From contig JBJKRF010000137.1 in NCBI GenBank assembly GCA_046704785.1, positions 1 to 27,501 of the forward strand: DNA of 27,501 nucleotides, in the 5' to 3' direction. The notes beneath the pieces are model-generated. The model was not told where the DNA came from. It saw only the letters and a program-made list of their open reading frames with translations, and did not search any database. A program made the position numbers and the translations under genes. The stretch's first letter is position 1, and each line of letters opens with the position of its first letter. Source of the DNA: JBJKRF01 sp046704785. Its GTDB lineage: Bacteria > Chloroflexota > Anaerolineae > Anaerolineales > Villigracilaceae. Shown here piece after piece: positions 15,292-21,806 of the stretch.

Positions 15292-15320
15292 AAAAAAGCG
15301 GGCAGGCTGCCAAAGCCTGC
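15292..15320 (-). terminator. Minus-strand terminator-like hairpin with no obvious gene
   Basis: GCAGGCT (15302-15308) and AGCCTGC (15314-15320) form a 7-bp stem. On the minus strand it is followed by CCGC and six T (15297-15292). No minus-strand gene ends here, so it may be fortuitous, or it may block antisense transcription out of the uridine kinase gene. Confidence 0.35.
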
Positions 15321-15353
15321 TCCGGCGGCGAATAGATCTCCATACAGAGCGAG

Positions 15354-15359
15354 TATAAT
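15354..15359 (+). promoter_or_regulatory. -10 box giving an apparently leaderless uridine kinase mRNA
   Basis: A perfect TATAAT ends six bases before the ATG at 15366, so transcription would start at or next to the A of the start codon. There is no recognisable -35 box and no true Shine-Dalgarno. Confidence 0.55.
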
Positions 15360-15365
15360 TTGGGA

Positions 15366-15992
15366 ATGGTCGTTCAGCCCATCCCACTCGTGCTTGGTAT
15401 CGCCGGAGGTTCCGGTTCTGGAAAAACGACCGTCGCGCAAGAAATCTTAAATCGGGTGGGCGCGGAGAAGATCGCCTACCTGCCACACGATGCGTACTAC
15501 AAGGATTTGAGCGGCCTGCCCCCTGCCCAGCGCGCCGAGGTCAATTTTGACCATCCGAATTCACTCGAGACCGAACTCCTGATCCAACACATTCAAGAAC
15601 TCAAGGCGAACGAACCGGTCGCCTTGCCGGTGTACGACTTCGCCGCGCACCGGCGCACCAACCAGACGATTCGTATCGACCCGCATCGGGTGATCATCGT
15701 GGAGGGAATTTTGATCTTTGCCGATGCGGAACTTCGGTCGCTGTTCGACGTAAAGATTTATGTCGATACAGATACCGACCTGCGCTTGATCCGCCGCTTG
15801 GAGCGCGATATTAGCGAGCGCAAACGCACAACAGAATCGGTTATCCATCAATATCTCAAAACGGTGCGTCCCATGCACCTGGAGTTCGTCGAGCCGTCGA
15901 AGCGCTATGCCGACGTGATCCTGCCGGAAGGCGGTTTCAACGACGTGGCGCTGGACATGGTGGTAGCACATATCGAGGCCCTACTACATTAA
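15366..15992 (+). CDS. udk: Uridine kinase
   Basis: 208 residues, the usual length. Udk phosphorylates uridine and cytidine to their monophosphates in pyrimidine salvage. The P-loop is GIAGGSGSGKTTVAQEIL near the N-terminus. YLPHDAYYKDL, NFDHPNSLE and PVYDFAAHRR line the nucleoside site. VIIVEGILIF is the Walker B strand and RLIRRLERDISERKR the lid. I start at the ATG at 15366; a TTG two codons upstream is in frame but would lie before the likely transcription start. Cyclophilin and VTT genes follow closely (24 and 6 bp gaps), probably in one unit. Confidence 0.93.
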   Translation: MVVQPIPLVLGIAGGSGSGKTTVAQEILNRVGAEKIAYLPHDAYYKDLSGLPPAQRAEVNFDHPNSLETELLIQHIQELKANEPVALPVYDFAAHRRTNQTIRIDPHRVIIVEGILIFADAELRSLFDVKIYVDTDTDLRLIRRLERDISERKRTTESVIHQYLKTVRPMHLEFVEPSKRYADVILPEGGFNDVALDMVVAHIEALLH

Positions 15993-16016
15993 ACCAATTC
16001 AAATAAGGAGAGCGTA

Positions 16017-16529
16017 ATGAGTTCCAAACAATGGTCAAAGCCCCCTGAAATGACAATCGATCCCCAAAAAAGTTATAGGGCCACCCTGCACACCGAGAAA
16101 GGCGAGATGGTTCTTGAGCTGTTCGCCGACAAGGCGCCCAAGACGGTCAATAATTTTGTGTTCCTGGCCCGCGAGGGCTTTTACGATGGGACGATTTTTC
16201 ACCGTGTGATCAATGACTTCATGGTGCAGGGCGGCGACCCCACCGGCAGCGGACGCGGTGATCCCGGCTACCGCTTTGAGGATGAGTTTCACGCGACATT
16301 GAAGCACGATAAACCCGGCGTGCTCTCGATGGCGAACGCCGGGCCGAATACGAACGGGTCACAGTTCTTCATCACCCACGTCCCAACTCCCTGGTTAAAT
16401 GGGAAACACGCCATCTTCGGTCAGTTGGTCGATGGCATAGATGTGTTGATGTCCATCCCACCACGCGACCCGATGCGACCTACCTACCCAGGCGTCAAAA
16501 TCTTAAACGTAAGCATCGAGGAGGCCTGA
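16017..16529 (+). CDS. Cyclophilin-type peptidyl-prolyl cis-trans isomerase
   Basis: A 170-residue single-domain cyclophilin that speeds proline isomerisation during folding. The core motifs are FYDGTIFHRVINDFMVQGGD (catalytic Arg and the FMxQGGD signature), GVLSMANAGPNTNGSQFFIT and WLNGKHAIFGQLVDGIDV (with the Trp of the cyclosporin site). There is no signal peptide, so it is cytoplasmic. The site AAGGAGAG five bases before the ATG is strong. It follows udk after 24 bp. Confidence 0.95.
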   Translation: MSSKQWSKPPEMTIDPQKSYRATLHTEKGEMVLELFADKAPKTVNNFVFLAREGFYDGTIFHRVINDFMVQGGDPTGSGRGDPGYRFEDEFHATLKHDKPGVLSMANAGPNTNGSQFFITHVPTPWLNGKHAIFGQLVDGIDVLMSIPPRDPMRPTYPGVKILNVSIEEA

Positions 16530-16535
16530 TCGACG

Positions 16536-17117
16536 GTGGATCGGGAAAGCTCTGCACCAGCGAAACCCGAACGCAGAATCACCTGGACGACAGTTTTACG
16601 TGCCCTGAGTCTGGTGGCCGTTGTAGCAATCAGTCTTTGGATATTCAGTCTTCGCGGTCACGCACATCGATTCGCGCCCTACGGTTATCCGGGCATTTTC
16701 GTGCTCTCGATCCTGGCGAACGCGACAGTTTTGCTGCCCGCGCCGGGCGTTGCCATTGTTTTCGCCATGGGCAGCGTCTTCAATCCGTTTGCGGTGGGAG
16801 TCGTCGCCGGGGTCGGCAGCGCCATCGGCGAACTCTCCGGGTACTTGGCTGGATTCAGCGGCCAGGGCGTCGTCGAAAAGACGGACATCTACCTCCAGAT
16901 CAAACCCTGGGTGCAAAAATATGCCGCAGCAACAATCTTCATCCTGGCAGCGGTTCCCAATCCATTTTTCGATCTGGCAGGTATCGCCTCCGGAGCGTTG
17001 AGAGTGCCTATACAAAAATTTCTGTTCTGGTGCGTTTTAGGAAAAATCATCAAGATGTTGATCTTTGCCTACGCCGGCGCATACTCCATTGGTTGGCTCT
17101 TTCATCTTTTCAGATAG
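16536..17117 (+). CDS. VTT (DedA/SNARE-associated) family membrane protein
   Basis: 193 residues with about five hydrophobic segments. The segment YPGIFVLSILANATVLLPAP, then GVAIVFAMGSVFNP, the glycine-rich GVVAGVGSAIGELSGYLAG and the later AAVPNPFFDLAGIASGALR follow the VTT pattern of re-entrant loops. Some family members flip phospholipids or undecaprenyl phosphate; whether this one does is unknown. The start is GTG at 16536; the only purine-rich site (GAGGAGG) is 13 bases away inside the end of the cyclophilin gene, so coupling is likely. Confidence 0.83.
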   Translation: MDRESSAPAKPERRITWTTVLRALSLVAVVAISLWIFSLRGHAHRFAPYGYPGIFVLSILANATVLLPAPGVAIVFAMGSVFNPFAVGVVAGVGSAIGELSGYLAGFSGQGVVEKTDIYLQIKPWVQKYAAATIFILAAVPNPFFDLAGIASGALRVPIQKFLFWCVLGKIIKMLIFAYAGAYSIGWLFHLFR

Positions 17118-17201
17118 TCGAGCCAAAAGAATATCAACACCCGGAACGCCCACGTAGAAAGTAGTTTCCGAAGAACCCAAGCCGATAATACGGAGGTATC
17201 G

Positions 17202-18563
17202 ATGACGGACAACTACGCTGCAATCGATAGCTATCTCGAAGGCAACCTGCAAGCCAGCCTCGACGAGTTGTCGAAGCTGGTGTCCCAACCCAGTGTGGCG
17301 GCCCAAAATCTGGGCTTGAAAGAGTGCGCCGAACTGGTGGCCGGCATGCTCACAAAGCGTGGCTTTCAAGTGGAGATCATGGCAACCGGAGGCGCGCCGG
17401 TCGTCCTGGCAGAACGCAAAGGGAAAGTCGACAAAACCTTGCTGTTCTACAACCACTACGACGTCCAGCCGGCGGAACCACTCGATCTGTGGGAGACGCC
17501 GCCCTTCGAGCCAGCACAGCGCGACGGGAAACTCTTTGGGCGCGGCGTCAGCGACGACAAAGGCCACCTGACCGCACGCCTGCACGCCCTGGATGCCTTG
17601 CTCGCCACGAACGGCGAGCTCCCCTGCAACATCAAATTCATCATCGAGGGCGAGGAAGAAACCTCCAGCCTGCACTTACACGACTTCATCAAACAATACA
17701 AGGACAAGCTCAAAGCCGACGCCTGTATCTGGGAATTCGGCGGAGTCGATCACCGTGACGTGCCCATGCAATATTTGGGCCTGCGCGGAATCTGCTATGT
17801 GGAATTTTCCACGCAGACTGCCAACATCGATGTGCATTCAGGGTTGGGCGGCTCGATCTTCCCCAATGCAGCCTGGCGATTGGTCTGGGCACTCTCGACG
17901 CTCAAAGGCCCCGACGAGAAAATCCGCATTCCCGGTTGGTACGATGATGTCGTTCCAGCCTCGGCGCGCGACCGTCAATTGATGCAGGCCCTGCCCGACG
18001 TGGCGGACGAATACAAAACGCGTTACGGCGTCCAACACTTCTTGAAGGGATTGACCGGCGGCGTGGAGTTGCGCCTGGCGGAAGTCTTTGAGCCCACCTG
18101 TACCATCTGCGGCTTGACCAGCGGCTACCAAGGCCCCGGAGCAAAAACCGTCCTTCCCGCTCGCGCAACTGCCAAAGTGGATTTTCGCCTGGTTCCGAAT
18201 CAAATGCCCGAAAAATGTCTGTCCCTGCTGCGCCAACATCTGGACGCCAACGGCTTCAGCGACGTGGAAATCAATTTCCTCGGCGGCGAACCGGCGGGGC
18301 GCACCGACCCCGACGATCCTTTTATCCAAATTGTCGTCGAGGCTGCTGAACCCGTCTTCGGAACGAAAATGGCTATGGTTCCCATGACGGGCGGCTCCGG
18401 GCCAAACTATCCATTTATCCACGATTTGGGTCTCCCCGTAGCGACGGCAGGGCTTGGTCACCCCGACTCGCGCACACACGCTCCCAACGAAAACATCCGT
18501 CTCGACCTGTACCTGAAGCACGCGCGGCACATGGCGCGTGTACTGTGCGAATTCGCGGAATAA
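17202..18563 (+). CDS. M20-family metallopeptidase (dipeptidase)
   Basis: A 453-residue cytoplasmic di-zinc peptidase of the M20 family. Zinc ligands and catalytic residues are visible: His85 in YNHYDVQPAEP, Asp118 in GVSDDKGH, the Glu pair around 152-153 in IEGEEETSS, and a late His in GLGHPDSRTHAPNENI. The lid (dimerisation) domain is inserted from about residue 190 to 320 (IDVHSGLGGSIFPNAAWRL). Sequence and length are nearest to CNDP/DapE-like dipeptidases. The ATG follows CGGAGG by five bases. It lies 84 bp after the VTT gene. Confidence 0.92.
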   Translation: MTDNYAAIDSYLEGNLQASLDELSKLVSQPSVAAQNLGLKECAELVAGMLTKRGFQVEIMATGGAPVVLAERKGKVDKTLLFYNHYDVQPAEPLDLWETPPFEPAQRDGKLFGRGVSDDKGHLTARLHALDALLATNGELPCNIKFIIEGEEETSSLHLHDFIKQYKDKLKADACIWEFGGVDHRDVPMQYLGLRGICYVEFSTQTANIDVHSGLGGSIFPNAAWRLVWALSTLKGPDEKIRIPGWYDDVVPASARDRQLMQALPDVADEYKTRYGVQHFLKGLTGGVELRLAEVFEPTCTICGLTSGYQGPGAKTVLPARATAKVDFRLVPNQMPEKCLSLLRQHLDANGFSDVEINFLGGEPAGRTDPDDPFIQIVVEAAEPVFGTKMAMVPMTGGSGPNYPFIHDLGLPVATAGLGHPDSRTHAPNENIRLDLYLKHARHMARVLCEFAE

Positions 18564-18647
18564 CCTTGGCAACGCATTTCCCGCCGTTTCACCGCGCAAT
18601 CCTGGAGACATACACTTATGTAGTGGATTAACCAAAGTGGCCCGTTA

Positions 18648-18700
18648 TATAATGAGGATAGGATGTGCCACACATTCGAGCGCGTTACGTTGTGACACAA
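18648..18700 (+). promoter_or_regulatory. -10 box and palindrome before the CBS-ACT gene
   Basis: TATAAT at 18648-18653 is perfect but its -35 is poor. In the following 100-nt leader TTGTGACACAA (18690-18700) is a 5-1-5 palindrome, flanked by GTGCCA (18665) and TGGCAC (18708) as an outer inverted pair. Position suggests control of the CBS-ACT gene. The regulator is unknown. Confidence 0.4.
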
Positions 18701-18753
18701 AAGTGCATGGCACCTCGTTACAACCAGAAAAACGAGCTTGTCAGGAGGCTTTC

Positions 18754-19392
18754 ATGCTGATTGGCGAACGAATGTCCAAACCCGTTATCACGATTCCCCC
18801 CGATCTCCCCATCAACGATGCGCTCAACCTGATGCGGAAAGAACATATCCGCCGTACGCCAGTTGTCAAAGATGGCAAATTGATGGGCATGGTCTCGGAG
18901 AATGACCTGCTCAATGCCTCGCCATCCCCCGTAACCACCTTGAGCATTTGGGAAATGAACTACATGCTCAGCAAAATCACCGTGTCCGAAATCATGGCCC
19001 ACAATATTTTGACCGTTACCGAGGACACCCCTATCGAGCAGGCTGCGCGCATCATGGCCGATAACAAAGTCGGAGGCCTGCCCGTCATGCGCGACGGCTA
19101 TGTCGTCGGAATCATCACAGAAACCGACCTGTTCAAAATATTTCTGGAATTATTCGGCGCTCGTGAAATCGGTGTACGCGTCACGGCGCTGGTGGATGAG
19201 AAGCCCGGGCAACTCGCCCGATTGACACAAGCCGTCTCTGAGAAAGGTGGCAACTTCATCGCCTTCGGCCAATTCACCGGCGAAAATCCCAGCAACCGCA
19301 TCGTGACGTTCAAAGTCAAAGGCCTGGATCGCGACGATCTCAAGAAAGCCATTGACCCAGTAGTCCGGGAAATTCTCGACATCCGCTCCTAA
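18754..19392 (+). CDS. CBS-CBS-ACT domain protein (AcuB-like ligand sensor)
   Basis: 212 residues. Two CBS motifs come first: MSKPVITIPPDLPINDALNL with HIRRTPVVKDGKLMGMVSEN, then MAHNILTVTEDTPIEQAARI with VGGLPVMRDGYVVGIITETD. An ACT domain follows from about residue 140 (VRVTALVDEKPGQLARLTQA). CBS pairs bind adenosyl ligands and ACT domains bind amino acids, so this is likely a stand-alone sensor; no partner is adjacent. The frame is open from 18538, but CAGGAGG four bases before the ATG at 18754 fixes the start. Confidence 0.9.
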   Translation: MLIGERMSKPVITIPPDLPINDALNLMRKEHIRRTPVVKDGKLMGMVSENDLLNASPSPVTTLSIWEMNYMLSKITVSEIMAHNILTVTEDTPIEQAARIMADNKVGGLPVMRDGYVVGIITETDLFKIFLELFGAREIGVRVTALVDEKPGQLARLTQAVSEKGGNFIAFGQFTGENPSNRIVTFKVKGLDRDDLKKAIDPVVREILDIRS

Positions 19393-19421
19393 AAAGAGAA
19401 TGGCCTCGTTGGAGGCCATTC
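19391..19421 (-). terminator. Terminator between the convergent CBS-ACT and RluB-type genes
   Basis: GAATGGCCTC (19398-19407) and GAGGCCATTC (19412-19421) form a perfect 10-bp stem with a 4-nt loop. On the minus strand TCTTTTT follows, so it ends the RluB-type transcript. As it starts six bases after the CBS-ACT stop, the stem may also stop plus-strand transcription. Confidence 0.85.
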
Positions 19422-19446
19422 TGATCGACAATATCCCGGACAGTGA

Positions 19447-20274
19447 CTATTCCCTACCGCCGGAACGGATGCGCCGCTGCGGCTTTTTCTCGCCCGGTCG
19501 GTTAGGACGCACTTTCCCCGCAGGCCGTCTCGCCATTTTGGAACTTATTCCGCGTTGCGGTGTTTCTTCCTTTAATGCCGCCACCTCTTGCGGAGTCAGA
19601 TAACGCCACTCCCCTGCTTTCAGGTTGCCTAATTGCAAGGAACCGATTCTCACCCGCAAAATGCGCACCACGGGCAAGCCAAGCAGCGAACCAATTTCAC
19701 GGATTTGGCGCTTACGCCCTTCGCGCATGGTCACCCGCACCCAGGCTCCCTTCCCGGAGGTTGCCTCCATGTGGATCTCGGCTGGCCGCGTTTTATAGCC
19801 ATCTTCCAGCACAACCCCGCGCCGCCACGTAGAAAGCTGTTCCTGGTCTGGATGACGGGCCAACAATACACGATATACTTTGGGATGACTGTAAGACGGA
19901 TGGGTCAATTTCTGCGCCAGCTCACCGTCATTGGTCATCAGGATCAGCCCCTCGCTCTCGAAGTCCAGCCGGCCAACCGGATACACGCGCGCAGCAACTG
20001 GCACCAAATCTCGCACCGTCTTTCGTAGATCGCCCTCTTCCGGCTCGACGGTTGTCAGAACATAACGAGGCTTATTCAGGGCAACGTAGATTTTCTCCTC
20101 GGCTTTAATGGCCTTCCCGTCAACGGTGATTGCATCCCGTGAGGGATCGGCTTTTTGTCCCAAAACAGCGAGTTTGCCGTTCACTCGCACACGACCCGCA
20201 GTGATCAAATCTTCACTGGCTCGCCGCGAAGCAAGGCCGGCGCTGGCTAATATTTTTTGCAGTCTCTCTTCCAT
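19447..20274 (-). CDS. rluB: RluB/RsuA-type rRNA pseudouridine synthase
   Basis: About 275 residues. An N-terminal S4 RNA-binding domain (ERLQKILASAGLASRRASED) precedes the catalytic domain. The catalytic motif is VYPVGRLDFESEGLILMTND, with the active Asp in GRLD. KPRYVLTT and MREGRKRQIREIGSLLG are further RsuA/RluB/E/F-group signatures. A basic, proline-rich C-terminal tail suggests RluB, but RsuA or RluF are possible. I use the ATG at 20274; a perfect TATAAT ends seven bases before it, so the mRNA looks leaderless. Confidence 0.9.
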   Translation of the reverse strand: MEERLQKILASAGLASRRASEDLITAGRVRVNGKLAVLGQKADPSRDAITVDGKAIKAEEKIYVALNKPRYVLTTVEPEEGDLRKTVRDLVPVAARVYPVGRLDFESEGLILMTNDGELAQKLTHPSYSHPKVYRVLLARHPDQEQLSTWRRGVVLEDGYKTRPAEIHMEATSGKGAWVRVTMREGRKRQIREIGSLLGLPVVRILRVRIGSLQLGNLKAGEWRYLTPQEVAALKEETPQRGISSKMARRPAGKVRPNRPGEKKPQRRIRSGGRE

Positions 20275-20281
20275 AATTAAC

Positions 20282-20287
20282 ATTATA
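20282..20287 (-). promoter_or_regulatory. -10 box giving an apparently leaderless rluB mRNA
   Basis: A perfect TATAAT on the minus strand with seven bases (GTTAATT) to the ATG at 20274. There is no Shine-Dalgarno. An in-frame ATG at 20283 overlaps the box and cannot be the start if this promoter is used. Confidence 0.55.
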
Positions 20288-20415
20288 CGGCATTCGCACA
20301 TCTTGCGGACTCCGATTCCAAAATACCATCCCCTAGAAATCAGATTTACCTCTCAGGAAGGAGCGCCATCAACAAACCTTCGATAACAAAGAATTTCTCG
20401 ATGCTGTAATAAAAC

Positions 20416-20432
20416 TTAGATTTAAAATCTAA
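20416..20432. promoter_or_regulatory. 17-bp palindrome upstream of the sigma-factor promoter
   Basis: TTAGATTTAAAATCTAA is a perfect 8-1-8 palindrome, about 40 bp upstream of the -35 box; a possible half site (ATCTAA) follows at 20447. It looks like an operator for the sigma/anti-sigma/CHAT operon. The rest of the 236-bp gap between rluB and the sigma gene is AT-rich with no gene. Confidence 0.5.
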
Positions 20433-20469
20433 ATCACTACCATCATATCTAAACTGCAAACATTTGCCA

Positions 20470-20499
20470 TTGACACTGGCTGACCAAAATCTGTATACT
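20470..20499 (+). promoter_or_regulatory. Near-consensus promoter of the sigma/anti-sigma/CHAT operon
   Basis: TTGACA (20470-20475), an 18-bp spacer and TATACT (20494-20499) give six and five of six matches. The ATG follows 11 bases after the -10 box, so the 5' leader is only about four or five nt and has no Shine-Dalgarno. The promoter is of housekeeping type, so the operon is not obviously self-driven by its own sigma factor. Confidence 0.8.
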
Positions 20500-20510
20500 A
20501 AAAACACACT

Positions 20511-21092
20511 ATGAGCGTCAAGCACTTTGCCTCATTTCCTGATTCCAAACTCATCGAAGCGTGCCTGAATGGGGAAAGTGAAGCTTGGGAGGCGCTCCTC
20601 GTTCGTTACCAACGTCTCATCTATAGCATTCCATTGCGGTACGGGCTGCCGGAGCACGATGCGAACGATGTTTTCCAAAATGTCAGTCTCCTGCTTCTGG
20701 AACACCTGTCCAGCCTGCGCGACCGAGAGAGATTGGGTGCCTGGTTGGTCATTACAACGCGGCGCGAATGCTGGCGGATGCTTCGTCAACATCGGGAGAT
20801 TCCCGTTGTTCCTGAATCTCCGTCGCTGGATGAGCAAGAACCTGGAGAGTCCTACTCGGAAGATGACTTCCTGGCCTTGGAACGCCAATCGATCGTTCGG
20901 GCAGCTGTGGAGCAACTGGATCCAACATGCCAACAATTGCTGATACTTCTTTTCTACACTGATCCTCGTCCATCTTACAGCGAGATCGCACAGAAACTCG
21001 CTATTCCAGAGGGCAGCATCGGGCCAACACGGGCTCGCTGTCTGGAAAAATTGATGAAGATTTTGGACAAAATGGGATTTTCAGAAACGTAA
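20511..21092 (+). CDS. ECF-type RNA polymerase sigma factor
   Basis: 193 residues. Region 2 spans about residues 15-85: SEAWEALLVRYQRLIYSIPL, GLPEHDANDVFQNVSLLLL (the -10-binding part) and RLGAWLVITTRRECWRMLRQ. Region 4 spans about 130-190: AVEQLDPTCQQLLILLFYTD, then SYSEIAQKLAIPEGSIGPTR as the -35-binding HTH. There is no sigma region 1 or 3. It begins a close operon with a zinc-finger protein and a CHAT protein. The target promoters are unknown. Confidence 0.92.
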   Translation: MSVKHFASFPDSKLIEACLNGESEAWEALLVRYQRLIYSIPLRYGLPEHDANDVFQNVSLLLLEHLSSLRDRERLGAWLVITTRRECWRMLRQHREIPVVPESPSLDEQEPGESYSEDDFLALERQSIVRAAVEQLDPTCQQLLILLFYTDPRPSYSEIAQKLAIPEGSIGPTRARCLEKLMKILDKMGFSET

Positions 21093-21188
21093 AGTAGTTC
21101 AGCAAGATAAATGTATTTTTTTAATACATCGATTCTCTATAGAATAAAGCTTAAGATTTCTATAGTTTCCACAAAGAAAGCCGAGTCT

Positions 21189-21806
21189 ATGGCACACCCA
21201 AACTATAAAACCCTCCTAAACTATATTGAGAATCGACTCCCGCAGACCGACCAGGCGAAAATCGAGGAGCATCTTGCTCATCCCTGCCAGCAATGCATCG
21301 AAAAGATCGATCGACTACGTGTGGTTCTGGAAGTAACGAGAAGGAGTCGAACAATTGCTCCTCCAACTCAAGTCCTGGAACGAGCAATCGACATTTATCA
21401 AAAACGTCCAGTGACCCGCTCGCAACCTCTTCTGCGCGTGTTGGCCAAGCTTCAATTTGATAGCAGTCTTCGGCCATCGTTTATGCCAACACGCGGAGGA
21501 GTAGCCCGAACGCGTCAAATGCTTTTTGCCACGCAACAGGTAGATATCGATCTGCAAATTACGCCCGAGCGTGGCGACCACAATCTGGTGGGCCAAATCC
21601 TTGGCACTCAGCCCGCAGAGAAGGAACGTTCACCGGCCTTTGTGAGTCTCCAAGATCAAACCGGTGAACTCATGGAAGGATTCGAGACTGATACCTTGGG
21701 CCAGTTTACATTCAAAGGAATCCCAGCAGGCACTTATGATTTGGTCTTCGACCTGGGAAACCAAGAGGTTGTCATTACTGGTTTAGAGTTCAGCAATGAC
21801 CAATGA
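21189..21806 (+). CDS. Zinc-finger anti-sigma-like protein with a C-terminal beta-sandwich domain
   Basis: About 205 residues; no membrane segment. The N-terminal part (NYKTLLNYIENRLPQTDQ, then KIEEHLAHPCQQCIEK) resembles the zf-HC2/ZAS domain that holds ECF sigma factors, with His and two Cys (H-x4-C-x2-C, one residue longer than the usual H-x3-C-x2-C). The C-terminus (about 125-205: HNLVGQILG, FVSLQDQTGELMEGFETD, FTFKGIPAGTYDLVF) looks like a carboxypeptidase-regulatory-like beta-sandwich. The frame is open from 21111; I start at the ATG at 21189 because the family domain begins there. Its 3' end overlaps the CHAT gene by 11 bp. Confidence 0.75.
   Translation: MAHPNYKTLLNYIENRLPQTDQAKIEEHLAHPCQQCIEKIDRLRVVLEVTRRSRTIAPPTQVLERAIDIYQKRPVTRSQPLLRVLAKLQFDSSLRPSFMPTRGGVARTRQMLFATQQVDIDLQITPERGDHNLVGQILGTQPAEKERSPAFVSLQDQTGELMEGFETDTLGQFTFKGIPAGTYDLVFDLGNQEVVITGLEFSNDQ

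Noticed and set aside
15240..15440. Minus-strand small open frame between the DUF2892 and udk genes
   Set aside because: Overlaps the start of udk and a terminator; the minus-strand hairpin at 15292-15320 would cut it; no ribosome site seen.
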